The notes: generated by a model not told the origin, from the letters alone. Shown: positions 47,756 to 58,790, counted from the stretch's first letter. The stretch is DNA of 64,000 bases from Hoplostethus atlanticus (GCA_034670405.1 JAXDDX010000052.1:2677501-2741500); one strand, 5' to 3'. A program made the numbers and translations.

Positions 47756-48339
47756 GCAGATACGCGGCCCGTCAAAAACCAAAACCTTGCCTTTAATGTA
47801 ATGTTTGATTTCCTCTGAAAAAAATGCCTGCAAAGGTTTTGTTAACATGAAACAGCTGTTTACTAATACTTTGGGTATATTTATGCAAGACTCAGCTTCA
47901 TGTTCATCAAAGTATCTTCCTTGTTATGAAGAGGTTCGACGTTCGGCCTAAATAATGAAATAATGATTTGTTTTGTTTTTCAAAGCTTATTGTTAAAAGC
48001 ACATATTGAAAATCTTTTGCCCCAAAGGTGGTTAAAACACCTGAAAGGTAGCCACCGATGAGTGCTGACATCACAACAAGGGTATAAAAAGGACGGGGCA
48101 TATGATTATTCCCAAGGTAGTACTTTTGTCAGTTGTGACAAATATTTACACGTGTGATATTGTTTTTCTCAAAATAAACACAATGTGTTCAGTTATTGCA
48201 AACCGACAAAGAAAACATGCTTATTTATTAAAAACATTTTCAAAAGCAGTGCTGTGTAAAGTGGTGCAGAATAAATAGTGACAGTTGTTAGGTTGTGGAT
48301 AAACATAAAATTAAATATACTCATGTGTCATTACAGAGT

Positions 48340-48527
48340 GAGCGTCAATGTGTTGAAAAATACTTTTTGGAGTATCCATTGGCCCTACATTGGAGAGCCA
48401 CACCTAGTCAAGCAAAATCTAAGTAGCTCTCTAGTGAAGCAATTGATGAGGTTTAGGTCTGAATAGATCAGCATGATGAAAAAAGATGGGGAAAATAGGG
48501 TCCAGGTTGAAAATGGCCCGAGTTATG
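48340..48527 (+). repeat. Interspersed repeat copy adjoining hAT MITE
   Basis: It shares blocks with the reverse complements of 47130-47295 and 27091-27200. The 205-bp hAT MITE is inserted at its right edge, so the MITE arrived later. Confidence 0.5.
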
Positions 48528-48535
48528 CTTTAAGG

Positions 48536-48740
48536 CAGTGGTGTCCAATCATGTGCCATGGAGGGCCGAGAGTATGCAGGTTTTCACTCCAACCAAAGAC
48601 AACAGCAGGTGATTTCACTGATTAGTCCCTCCTCTCTGGTTGAAGGTGTGTTAATCAGTGAAATCACCTGGTGTAGTCTTTGGTTGGAGTGAATACATGC
48701 ATACTCTCGGCCCTCCATGGCACATGATTGGACACTACTG
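48536..48740. mobile_element. hAT-type MITE, 205 bp, with 8-bp target duplication
   Basis: The element starts CAGTGGTGTCCAATCATGTG and ends with the near-complement CACATGATTGGACACTACTG. Inverted arms reach about 90 bp each, so most of the element can fold. CTTTAAGG flanks it on both sides (48528-48535 and 48741-48748), an exact 8-bp duplication as in hAT transposition. It has no coding capacity. A partial relative lies at 37326-37470. Confidence 0.92.
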
Positions 48741-48749
48741 CTTTAAGGT

Positions 48750-50456
48750 ATATGCAATATCATTCAGCTTCTGCGACTATTGAGATTATTTCATGCATGC
48801 CTTAGTACTCACTGAATATGGTAGTGATGCTGCCATTCCATTACCATCTCCATGTGTACCCAAACTTTTATAGCTTTACATTCTCACATTACAAGGTGAT
48901 TTCACTGGAATGGAGTGCAGACAGTTAAAGATTGGACAGAGTGTTCCAGAGGCAGACTGCACACTGCGGTTGGAGTTGTTGATAGAGTGAAAGAGATTTG
49001 CCCTCCTTAAAAATGTCCGGTCTCTAAAGCTGAATTCTTCCCTCAACACCTTGACTGCTATACCGCCTCCTAAAGGAGCTGGGCATTGTGGGACACCATA
49101 TTGCCTGTCATTTCCTCCCATTTTCTCATGGCTACCATCCGTTCTCACGCTCCACATGCCCTTGAATACCTTTTCATATAGGTCTCCTGGGGATGCATTA
49201 TGGCAGCAGCTATTTTTGCCCCCATCTCCCTCTACAGCCCTTTATCGGAGTATTATGTAATATCACTTTAAATGTGATTTTTTTTTTTTTTCTCAGCTGA
49301 AGAAGTCAGTAGTGATGTAATGGCCTTCCGAAGTGTCCTAATCTAAAAGGACTGCAAACAGCACTGATTTCCACACTGTGCATTGCTATCACTCACTGTA
49401 AATGAGTCTCATGGGAAATCCAAGTGTTTGCCAAACCATGAATGAGACCTCAAAAAAGAAGATCTTGCCCAATCTACACTGTGTCAGACTGAACATCCTT
49501 GTTCCATTGTCTAAAGTCATCGACTGTCCATTGACTGTAAGTATATTTGGTAGGGTTAGACCGATATATTGGTTTGCTGACATATTGGGCCGATATTGGC
49601 CCTTGGATATCTGGATATCTGATGATATCTGATGACTAGCCATATGACTAGCCAGTCAATGTGGTTCACTGCTGATATGATGGAGATTCCTCCCGGACCA
49701 CAGCTACATAAAAACAGTCTGTAAAACCTGCAATAAAATGTTATTTTCTTTGCATGTTTAATTTATTAATTTAATTGGTAATATAATAGCTTTCAGTGGA
49801 GGGTTTTAGTGTCCCACGATGGTCTAATTGCTAATTGTTTCAGAGGCTTTTCCACCCTGACAAGAATACAATTCTGGAGGAAACACTGAATACTAAAATA
49901 TTGGTGTTATATCAGTCTTCCAAAGCCTATATCAGTCAAACTAATATTTAGTCTAGTTTTTCTCAATGCCCACTCAGATCAGTTAACATGCACTTTTGAA
50001 CTCTGCTGGAGATGCTGAGAGCTGATCTCTGCTGACCGTTCTTTCTGACTGAAACCAGAGCCATTCTGCAATAATGGCATCATTTTCTGTCGCTGGGTTC
50101 AAAGGACCTACTGCCATGTCTCAGAGACAGAAAGCAATCTCTTTCTTGGTGAGAGGCTTGATCTGCCTTCCCTATTACCCTCTGAGGCCTGATGTGCTTT
50201 TAGCCTTGCTCTCTCTTTGCTTCCCTGACCTTCAGTCAAAGATAACTGTGTTGCTTGCTGAGGGGCTTCTGTCTCTGTGAGTTGACACTGCCCATGGGAA
50301 GCAGCAGCTTCTTCACCCATCAAAATTAAGGAATTAATTCACTTACCAAACAAATGAGCACTTAAGCTGAGTTCTGGGTTAGTACTGTGAAAGAATTAAA
50401 ACAGACATCAACCCAAGTAATTGGTGTTGTGTTTTAATTTATCAGTCTGCTTCTAA
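48750..50456. other. Gene-free region, 1.7 kb
   Basis: No exon recognised with confidence. A stretch ending ATTGACT/GTAAGTA at about 49540 has a good donor sequence, but no family match or acceptor. 49550-49630 is rich in GATATC-type repeats. The balanced block 50040-50300 is not explained. Confidence 0.35.
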
Positions 50457-50458
50457 GA

Positions 50459-50460
<2 letters not shown>

Positions 50461-50537
<77 letters not shown>
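50461..50537. repeat. (TCTG)n(TCTA)n compound microsatellite
   Basis: About ten TCTG units followed by nine to ten TCTA units. Confidence 0.95.
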
Positions 50538-50538
<1 letters not shown>

Positions 50539-50889
50539 CTTCCAAGGAACAAGTGAGCGTGTATTTAAGACAGGTTTAATAGGAAGAAGTGTGAAACTGA
50601 AATACAATGGAAAACAATACTTGTATTACAAATGGACTTCAATAAGGTAAGGAAACAAATATCAAATTAGGTACATACCTTCAGATAAGTAGAGGCTACA
50701 ATGCAAGTGTAAGTATTAAAATATTATTAAAGGATTAAAGTATTAAAAATATATTTGTTAATGCAGTGTATTTAGCAACTTAGCTTAGTGTATGGTAAGC
50801 ATAGTTAGCATACATCATCACAGATATTAGCATGCTAGAAACATGCAAACAAGGGGCATCCAACATCAATTCTTTGCTCCATCGGGACA

Positions 50890-52025
50890 CCGTTCAGGTC
50901 TGGGTACCGTGAGATCTGGTATTGCAACCATCATTGTCTGTCACCTTCAGGTAGCCTACAGCAGCTATAGCTTTGACTGAAGTGTCTGGGAACACTAGTT
51001 CAGTAGTCTTGTCAAGTGAGATAGAGAAAGGCACATGTGTATGCAGAATATGCAGTTCTTGAAGCCGCTGTAGCAAATCTTCCCACGTTCTCTATAGGCA
51101 TTAATACTGTACATGTCAAGGGAGAGGGCTATCCCCCTTGGTGTTGTGACGAAAGCTCTCTTAAGAGGGGGTCTTCCTTGAATTGTCACAGATGCAAGGA
51201 AACCTAGAGGATCAAACAAGCTGTTTAAAGGGCCTCGGGACTCAGTACATGAATTTATCTGTCATGATCCAACTCAGCCGTAGGATACGTTGCACAGGGA
51301 GTTCATCTGTGGAAAAATCCAGCTTTTGTTTATTCTTGGCCTGGTCTTTAATGGGGGAAGCATTCATCATTGCTACCTTGTGCAATCTTGTGAAGCCTCA
51401 GATTGGAGAGTTTGAAAAACATCAGCGGCCTCAGCCTATGCAGAGATGGATTTTAGGCCGTCATCCACATAAAACTCTCTTTCAATGAAGCGTCTTACAT
51501 CACTGCCATGCTCTTTTTCTGCTTCCCTGGTTGCCTTTCTCAAGCTGAAGATAGGCACTGGTGGGGAGGGACTGTTGCCAAATATATGTACTCTCATAAA
51601 ATTTTCGACCACATCCTTGCTGATATCATTATCACTGTATCAAAGAAAGTCTCTGTCATCCACCATGTCTTGGTTATCTGGGAGGAGGCGCCTCGGATTT
51701 TGAAATGGCAAGGGAGCAACCCAGCTATTGGTTGTGTCTTTGAAGAATCCCCCCATTTTCTAGCACGTAATTTCAGAGCACACATCTTTGCTGGCTTATG
51801 AGAATTGCCAAGGCACATGTCATCTACAATGATGCAGCCAAAGTCAAGCTTTTGTGAATATGGAGTGTCACATTGAACTGTTTGCGTACTTTGTGGACTC
51901 TCAGGAGGTCACGTCCAAGCAGCAGGAGGATGTCTGCATCTCCGTCTAATGGCAGCAATTGACCTCAGATGTTGGTGGGGGAGAGCAGCTTAAGTTGTAG
52001 GTATTTCCTCTCGATTCTTGGCCAC
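50890..52025 (-). pseudogene. BEL/Pao pol fragment (protease, RT, RNase H)
   Basis: Going along the minus strand: a protease-like stretch (PLDGDADILLLLGRDLL, 51955-51905), RT residues NFMRVHIFGNSPSPPV and FIEREFYVDDGLKS (YVDD box near 51445), the Pao-specific FDPLGFLASVTIQGRPPL (51219-51170), and the RNase H start TSVKAIAAVGYLKVTDNDG (about 50930-50985). Several stops and frame changes interrupt it. The element is dead; domain order is normal for BEL/Pao. Confidence 0.75.
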
Positions 52026-52053
52026 TTCATTGCACTCTGCACGTTGGTGTCCT

Positions 52054-53471
52054 TCATGCGGTGGAGCCTATTGGACTGGGGCATGGTCTGCCTGTAGTAC
52101 CCACAAATGCCCTCACCTCCTTTTTCGTCTTGGGCGCTGGGCAGACCGCCACCGCCGCTGTCTTATCTATCTGAGGCCGCACCAGCCCACCGCCCAAGTG
52201 GTACCCCAGATACCGTACCTCCCGCGTCCAACCACACACTTCTTCGGGTTGGCCGTGAGCCCCACCAGCCTCAGGGACTCGAGGACCGCCGCCACCTGCC
52301 GCATATGCTGCCCCCAGCTGTTACTATGGACGATGACGTCTGTAGCGGTCGCTGGCGGTTAAGTCGTAGTGCCAGTCAGAGTCTTAGTCTGACAGAATAA
52401 AATTTACAAACAACAGCCAGCAAAACCCCTACAAAGGAGCAGGTACAGGAACCAACCCCTTAAACTAACCGTATACACAATCCAGTATCCACAAAATACA
52501 ATAGCAAGCAAAAAGAAGACACCCAACACAACAAAGTTCAATATTCCCCACAGTGTATTATACAGGCAAAAGTTCCATATATAAAGTGCACAACCAGTTC
52601 AACCCACACCAAGTGTTCCGTCTTAACAGTCTGTGTCCCTATGTACAAAGTCCCCTGCTTTCGCCGAAGTCAGACCGTGTGAAACCTCTCGTCTGTTAGC
52701 AGCTTTGTTCTTGCTCCCGAAACTACCGGAATTACCTCCTGTAGGTTAGCCCAGACGAGGCGGTAGGCTGCCAGGATAAGACGGCCAGGGCGATGCACGG
52801 ACGGTTGTTGGGTAGATGGCGTGGTTGATGAATGAAAGGTAGCGGATCCAAACTGTAGGTGGGGCGGCCTAACGACAGCGGACTTAAACGCGCTGCCAGG
52901 GGTTGGCAGGCTAGTGTCGGACACTTGTGGACGGTCTAACCTCTTCCTGGGGTGTGTCAACTCGTAAGTGCGCGCCACACTACCTTTTTAACTTCCGTCT
53001 AGGGGTGTGTGTGTGTGCGACGTTGGCGTGGGCGTCTTTTGAGGCGCTGAACGCTACACATCATCCAAATAGGCGACAGCATACGCCGCGTGCAGATGCA
53101 GCACCCAGTCCATGAGGCGTTGACAGATGGCTGGGGCCCCAAACAACACGAACGGAAGTGTCACGAATTGGTACAAACCGTCCGGCGTGGAGAAAGACGT
53201 TTTTTCCCTGGACTCTGGAGACAAGGGAGTCTACCAGTAGCCCTTGGTTAAATCCAGCGCAGCCAAGCCGATGCAGGAGCTCGTCGACCTGTGGCATTGG
53301 ATAGGCATCGAACTTTGACGCGTCATTCACCCTACGGTAGTCCACACAGAACCGGATAGACCCATCAGGCTTGAGGACAAACATGATGGAGAGCACAACG
53401 CTGTTGAGGTGGTAGATCTGTGGTGCCCTCCCTCTATCAGAACACGCAACCTCATAGTCAACTTCCCCCAC
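52054..53471 (-). pseudogene. Gypsy reverse transcriptase, interrupted by a solo LTR
   Basis: RT begins after the integrase C-terminus, with FVLKPDGSIRFCVDYRRVND and KFDAYPMPQVDELLHRL (53390-53280). In a second frame come LDLTKGYW, a stop, and TLPF; the YLDDV box is at about 53085-53060. The LTR 52341-53058 splits the codons right after the catalytic box. Beyond it the sequence resumes (IVHSNSWGQHM; EVRYLGYHLGGGLVRPQIDK; TKKEVRAFVG) to about 52060, where the element is cut off. RNase H and the 3' LTR are missing. Confidence 0.8.
52341..53058. mobile_element. Solo LTR inserted in Gypsy RT
   Basis: The 718-bp insert starts TGTAGCGGTC and ends ACGCTACA (TG...CA, with TGTAGCG/CGCTACA as inverted ends). 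It interrupts the RT gene exactly after YLDDV. Read on the coding (minus) strand the 4-bp flanks are GATG and GACG, a target duplication with one CpG-type C-to-T change. It has a TATATA motif and no ORF. An alternative is a short TIR element, but the 4-bp duplication favours an LTR. Confidence 0.65.
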
Positions 53472-54122
53472 CTGTCACGTGACCACAAAGGGTCCTTACC
53501 ACTTGGCGAGCAATTTAGAGCTGGAAGATGAGAGCAACACAAGCACTTTATCTCCCAGTGTGAATTGATGTAGTTTCGTTCCTCTGTTATAGAGGCGCTG
53601 CTGACGTTCCTGGGCACGAAGCAAATTCTCCTGTGATAAGTGCCCGAGTTGAATTTTGTTTTTGCTGGTGCTTGGACCCTCCTCCCAGCTTTCCTTAATC
53701 AGGTCCAAGACTCCCGCACTGCAAACAACAGAGGATCTAACCATTTATCCCAATTACGGCTCTCCTCCTGCAACTTATGAACCATGTTCTTTAGGGTTTT
53801 GTTGAACCACTCCACGAAACCGTCTGTATGTGGGTGGTACACACTAGTTCGAATTGACCTAACACCCAGTAGCCCATACAGTTTGTGTAGTGCTTGTGAC
53901 ATAAATGACGTGCCTTGATCCGCCAGAATCTCTTTCGGGATTCCAACGCGGGAGATTACATGAAACAGAGCTTGCGCAACACTTTTTGCGGAGATGTTGC
54001 GCAACGGCACTGCTTCAGGGTATCGCGTTGCGTAATCCACTAGGACTAACACAAAGCGATAACCTTATGCGCTGCGGTCTAATGGCCCGATGAGGTCTAT
54101 ACCAATTCTTTCGAAGGGGACC
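53400..54122 (-). pseudogene. Gypsy integrase, copy 1
   Basis: The core shows VEVPFERIGIDLIGPLD, a TAA, then VLVLVDYATRYPEAVPLRN, EILADQGTSFMSQALHKLYG and TSVYHPHTDGFVEWFNKTLK, covering the D-D-E catalytic set. An internal deletion joins LLFAVRE directly to GVLDLIKESWE. The C-terminal region runs through LYNRGTKLHQFTLGDKVLV, SSSSSKLLAKW (stop) and GEVDYEV to QIYHLN, then passes straight into RT. The N-terminal zinc-binding part is missing: protease sequence joins the core through a shared CCCACTCCCT. Stops make it non-functional. Confidence 0.82.
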
Positions 54123-55183
54123 TCAACTAGAGGGAGTGGGCGCGGGAGCTAACTGCAGCCTTGACTTTCCCCTTGCCTCTAATTTCCACTGACACCACCG
54201 GATACCTGTGTATATATCCCCGTGCACACACCTAACCTCCACCCACGACGCCTCCAGCAAAACCCCGGGTCGCACCAGGCTCTGGTGGTTAAGGGTCTGT
54301 GAGCAGCCCGTATCCAGGAGAGCCTGGTATGTACTCTCTTGCATACGTACCTGTATGCTGTACCTCCCATCCGGACTGGGAGAGGAGGCCAGCGGCTCGA
54401 CGACCCGGACCACTTCCATCACCGGGCTGTCACCCTGGAAGTGGCCGAGCCGCCAGCAGTGGCCGCTGCTCCTGCGTGCTCCTGTCCCGGGGGGGGGGAG
54501 GGACAAGTGGTCCTCCGCTAGGGTGGTGGCCAAGTCCAGGCTGTCGGGGCGGTGGCACCAAACCCAGTCCGCTGTCGCCGGCGGGAGCCCCCAGACGTAT
54601 TGCTCCAGTGCCACTTGCTGCAGGACGTCGTCAACAGAGTTGGTGCCTGGACGAAGCCAGCGTCGAGTGGCGTTGAGGAGCTGCTGCGCAAAGGCGAAAG
54701 GGCAGCCAGTGTCCCTCAGGCTGAGCCCCCTGAACTGGCGTTCAGGCGTGTGGCCCAGGCAGTCCAGGACGACCCGCCTGATGACAGCATAGTCCGACCT
54801 GGCAGACGCCGGCAGGCTGTGCGCAGCAGCCTGGGCTTCCCTGGTGAGAAGGGGGAGCAAGCACACAGCCCACTCTGCCTCCGACCACTCACAGGCTGAC
54901 GCTGTCCCCTCGAAGATGTCGAGGAACTCCTCCGGATCGTCCGCCGCCGTCATCGTAGGGAGGGCAACCTGGGGAAGTTGAGCCAAGGCGGAGCCCAGGC
55001 CGCTCTCGTGGGCGGTCAGAGGGGCAGCTCCCTCAGGAGAGCCCCGTCCACAGCCTGGCGAGCCGCCAGATCCAGCAGCACCTGGGCGTGCTGGTGGATT
55101 GCCTGCATCTGCTGGTGCTGGAGGGAGGTCTGGTTCTCCTGGATGTCCGTGAGACACCGAAGGGACATTGAGGGGAGTTCCAT
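54123..55183 (-). pseudogene. Gypsy gag-protease, copy 1 (frameshifted)
   Basis: The gag ATG is at 55183 (MELPSMSLRCL...). A one-base deletion near 55010 breaks the frame in this copy. The remainder is open from about 55015 down to 54123: capsid-like region with EFLDIFEGTASACEWSEAEW and LLPLLTREAQAAAHSLPA, then a domain (YAVIRRVVLDCLGHTPERQF; QQVALEQYVWGLPP) resembling a SCAN-type module. Next is an incomplete CCHC-like motif (GHCWRLGHFQGD), and the aspartic protease motif LLDTGCSQTLNHQSL. After CVHGDIY the frame slips again. Protease is fused by deletion to integrase. Confidence 0.82.
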
Positions 55184-55211
55184 CCATCATGAGTCCCATC
55201 TGGAGTGCCAC

Positions 55212-55887
55212 TGTGACAAGTGCCTTGTCACAATAGGGAACTGAAAGATGGAATGGACACAGAGAGGGTTAGGACAGACAGACGTTTTATTGAGTTTCAC
55301 ACAACCAGGGCCCATAGGCCAGCATACAAACATAGAATTGAGACTTTTCAGCTTCTTTCACTGGCAGAGCGCGGCCGCTGTCTCTCATGTGAATTCCCCC
55401 GGCTTCACTGTGAGGGATTTAAGCACACGTTAATTGCAGGACAATCAGCCAAACCTCTCACAGGTGCGTCTACCTCCCCGCTGAGCCCCTGCCCCTTCTC
55501 TCTGCCCACAGCTGCTGCCCCAACCACACACCCCTGCCACAGGGGCCAACCCCCCTGAGCTGTATCCAGGTAAGTTAGACTGGGTAGGTGTCCATCTAGC
55601 TTTGCAGCTTCGAGTTCCAGTAACAATCTACGAGCTCACGGAGTTCAAGATTGTTTCTGCTGGAGATTCTCTATTTTGGAGAACAAGGCATGTTCAACTG
55701 CCTCTTGTAGCATTCCTCAAGTCTTGACTAATCATATCCAGACCACATAAGGATGGCGCACATTCACTGCTTTTATCTTTTCGGGCGTGTTCTGCTGACT
55801 AGTTCAGCAATGGTGTTCAAGAAGAATTAGATTTCCAGCTAAGATCATTTTCTGGCCTATCATCAAACTTACTCAGTCCTCCTGTCA
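55212..55887 (-). repeat. Gypsy LTR, copy 1
   Basis: On the minus strand it starts TGACAGGAGGACTGAG at 55887 and ends CTTGTCACA at 55212. It carries an AATAAA polyadenylation signal (about 55284-55289) near its 3' end. A primer-binding-site-like TGGCACTCCAGATGGGAC follows. The last 21 bp are a palindrome (TGTGACAAG, 3-bp spacer, CTTGTCACA). Confidence 0.7.
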
Positions 55888-56495
55888 ATTTAGAGCTGGA
55901 AGATGAGAGCAACACAAGCACTTTATCTCCCAGTGTGAATTGATGTAGTTTCGTTCCTCTGTTATAGAGGCGCTGCTGACGTTCCTGGGCACGAAGCAAA
56001 TTCTCCTGTGATAAGTGCCCGAGTTGAATTTTGTTTTTGCTGGTGCTTGGACCCTCCTCCCAGCTTTCCTTAATCAGGTCCAAGACTCCCGCACTGCAAA
56101 CAACAGAGGATCTAACCATTTATCCCAATTACGGCTCTCCTCCTGCAACTTATGAACCATGTTCTTTAGGGTTTTGTTGAACCACTCCACGAAACCGTCT
56201 GTATGTGGGTGGTACACACTAGTTCGAATTGACCTAACACCCAGTAGCCCATACAGTTTGTGTAGTGCTTGTGACATAAATGACGTGCCTTGATCCGCCA
56301 GAATCTCTTTCGGGATTCCAACGCGGGAGATTACATGAAACAGAGCTTGCGCAACACTTTTTGCGGAGATGTTGCGCAACGGCACTGCTTCAGGGTATCG
56401 CGTTGCGTAATCCACTAGGACTAACACAAAGCGATAACCTTATGCGCTGCGGTCTAATGGCCCGATGAGGTCTATACCAATTCTTTCGAAGGGGA
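55888..56495 (-). pseudogene. Gypsy integrase, copy 2 (3' truncated)
   Basis: Its sequence matches copy 1 down to the shared internal TAA and the LLFAVRE/GVLDLIKESWE deletion. It stops after SSSSSK, where it joins the LTR at 55887. The shared defects show the duplication happened after the gene was already broken. Confidence 0.85.
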
Positions 56496-56497
56496 CC

Positions 56498-57559
56498 TCA
56501 ACTAGAGGGAGTGGGCGCGGGAGCTAACTGCAGCCTTGACTTTCCCCTTGCCTCTAATTTCCACTGACACCACCGGATACCTGTGTATATATCCCCGTGC
56601 ACACACCTAACCTCCACCCACGACGCCTCCAGCAAAACCCCGGGTCGCACCAGGCTCTGGTGGTTAAGGGTCTGTGAGCAGCCCGTATCCAGGAGAGCCT
56701 GGTATGTACTCTCTTGCATACGTACCTGTATGCTGTACCTCCCATCCGGACTGGGAGAGGAGGCCAGCGGCTCGACGACCCGGACCACTTCCATCACCGG
56801 GCTGTCACCCTGGAAGTGGCCGAGCCGCCAGCAGTGGCCGCTGCTCCTGCGTGCTCCTGTCCCGGGGGGGGGGAGGGACAAGTGGTCCTCCGCTAGGGTG
56901 GTGGCCAAGTCCAGGCTGTCGGGGCGGTGGCACCAAACCCAGTCCGCTGTCGCCGGCGGGAGCCCCCAGACGTATTGCTCCAGTGCCACTTGCTGCAGGA
57001 CGTCGTCAACAGAGTTGGTGCCTGGACGAAGCCAGCGTCGAGTGGCGTTGAGGAGCTGCTGCGCAAAGGCGAAAGGGCAGCCAGTGTCCCTCAGGCTGAG
57101 CCCCCTGAACTGGCGTTCAGGCGTGTGGCCCAGGCAGTCCAGGACGACCCGCCTGATGACAGCATAGTCCGACCTGGCAGACGCCGGCAGGCTGTGCGCA
57201 GCAGCCTGGGCTTCCCTGGTGAGAAGGGGGAGCAAGCACACAGCCCACTCTGCCTCCGACCACTCACAGGCTGACGCTGTCCCCTCGAAGATGTCGAGGA
57301 ACTCCTCCGGATCGTCCGCCGCCGTCATCGTAGGGAGGGCAACCTGGGGAAGTTGAGCCAAGGCGGAGCCCAGGCCACTCTCGTGGGCGGTCAGGAGGGG
57401 CAGCTCCCTCAGGAGAGCCCCGTCCACAGCCTGGCGAGCCGCCAGATCCAGCAGCACCTGGGCGTGCTGGTGGATTGCCTGCATCTGCTGGTGCTGGAGG
57501 GAGGTCTGGTTCTCCTGGATGTCCGTGAGACACCGAAGGGACATTGAGGGGAGTTCCAT
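56498..57559 (-). pseudogene. Gypsy gag-protease, copy 2 (gag frame open)
   Basis: This copy keeps the base missing from copy 1. One frame of 353 codons runs from MELPSMSLRCLTDIQENQTS through a coiled-coil-like Gln-rich helix (SLQHQQMQAIHQHAQVLLDL), capsid and SCAN-like regions, to the LLDTGCSQTL protease motif. It shares the downstream protease frame slip and fusion to integrase. Without RT it cannot be autonomous. Confidence 0.85.
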
Positions 57560-57587
57560 CCATCATGAGTCCCATCTGGAGTGCCAC

Positions 57588-58264
57588 TGTGACAAGTGCC
57601 TTGTCACAATAGGGAACTGAAAGATGGAATGGACACAGAGAGGGTTAGGACAGACAGACGTTTTATTGAGTTTCACACAACCAGGGCCCATAGGCCAGCA
57701 TACAAACATAGAATTGAGACTTTTCAGCTTCTTTCACTGGCAGAGCGCGGCCGCTGTCTCTCATGTGAATTCCCCCGGCTTCACTGTGAGGGATTTAAGC
57801 ACACGTTAATTGCAGGACAATCAGCCAAACCTCTCACAGGTGCGTCTACCTCCCCGCTGAGCCCCTGCCCCTTCTCTCTGCCCACAGCTGCTGCCCCAAC
57901 CACACACCCCTGCCACAGGGGCCAACCCCCCTGAGCTGTATCCAGGTAAGTTAGACTGGGTAGGTGTCCATCTAGCTTTGCAGCTTCGAGTTCCAGTAAC
58001 AAATCTACGAGCTCACGGAGTTCAAGATTGTTTCTGCTGGAGATTCTCTATTTTGGAGAACAAGGCATGTTCAACTGCCTCTTGTAGCATTCCTCAAGTC
58101 TTGACTAATCATATCCAGACCACATAAGGATGGCGCACATTCACTGCTTTTATCCTTTCGGGCGTGTTCTGCTGACTAGTTCAGCAATGGTGTTCAAGAA
58201 GAATTAGATTTCCAGCTAAGATCATTTTCTGGCCTATCATCAAACTTACTCAGTCCTCCTGTCA
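57588..58264 (-). repeat. Gypsy LTR, copy 2 (outer 5' LTR)
   Basis: The 677-bp copy has the same ends and AATAAA as the inner LTR, and differs by one inserted A and one T/C. It is the true 5' end of the Gypsy insertion: to its right (58265 on) the sequence changes to BEL/Pao-flank DNA. Confidence 0.7.
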
Positions 58265-58299
58265 CCACCTGGCTCTTGGCAAGGAACCTCACAAGCTCA

Positions 58300-58790
58300 G
58301 TGGTGGGATTGTCAGGCTAAGGTGGTAAACTGAAACTGTGCTGTTGAGGGTTGGAGAGATGAGGACTGTATTGCTGTGTGTCTTCTCTTTCGGAACGTTG
58401 CTTTCCTGTCATCGGGTTGTGAAAAAACCTGCATCGTATGATCATCCCTGTGGCGGGTTGGGGTAAATTCACAGGAAGCCCATATTTGGTTCAATGGAGG
58501 CCATGTGCTCCTCTACCATAAGTGCATCTTTCTCTTTTTAACGCTCCTATCATAGTTAGCACGTGAATGGCCTGCAATGTGTTTGCTGACTTTCTGTTGT
58601 TTGGTTTGTTGCAATAGTGGTAACTCTGTGTCTGTGAAGCACGCTGTAGCATTAAACTGTAGAGCAGCAGACTCCATAACCTAGAGCGGCATCAGCTTCC
58701 TTCTCATGTTGGAGTGCCTCTAATGTTGCTTCTAAATGAACTCTCTCTGCATTTGCATTTGTTTCAGCTTGTGCCAGCTAAACTGCTCTT
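58300..58790 (-). pseudogene. BEL/Pao gag coiled-coil fragment
   Basis: On the minus strand, codons AQAETNANAERVHLEATLEA and LQHEKEADAALGYG (58775-58675) have the Ala/Glu-rich heptad pattern of BEL/Pao gag N-terminal coiled coils. A stop precedes them and the frame is soon lost. Assignment rests on composition and on the order relative to the pol pieces at 52025-50890. Confidence 0.45.

Larger units (their letters stand above)
53513..58264 (-). repeat. Tandem duplication of LTR-gag-protease-integrase unit (2 x about 2376 bp)
   Basis: 53513-55887 and 55888-58264 are direct copies. Only a handful of differences are visible: an A/G and a one-base indel near 55002-55012 against 57378-57389, one extra A near 58002, and T/C near 55777 against 58155. 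The copy-1 integrase continues past the left edge (KLLAKW), while the copy-2 integrase stops at the same point and joins the LTR of copy 1. The junction shows a CA microhomology. Confidence 0.92.

Noticed and set aside
50461..50537. CRISPR-like array
   Set aside because: It is a simple TCTG/TCTA microsatellite with no spacers; CRISPR is not expected in this genome.
52670..52978. 102-codon minus-strand ORF within the solo LTR
   Set aside because: No domain, lies wholly in LTR sequence with TG...CA ends.
54208..54792. 194-codon plus-strand ORF (repeated at 56583-57167)
   Set aside because: It is the antisense of GC-rich gag-protease sequence; the repetition is only the tandem duplication.
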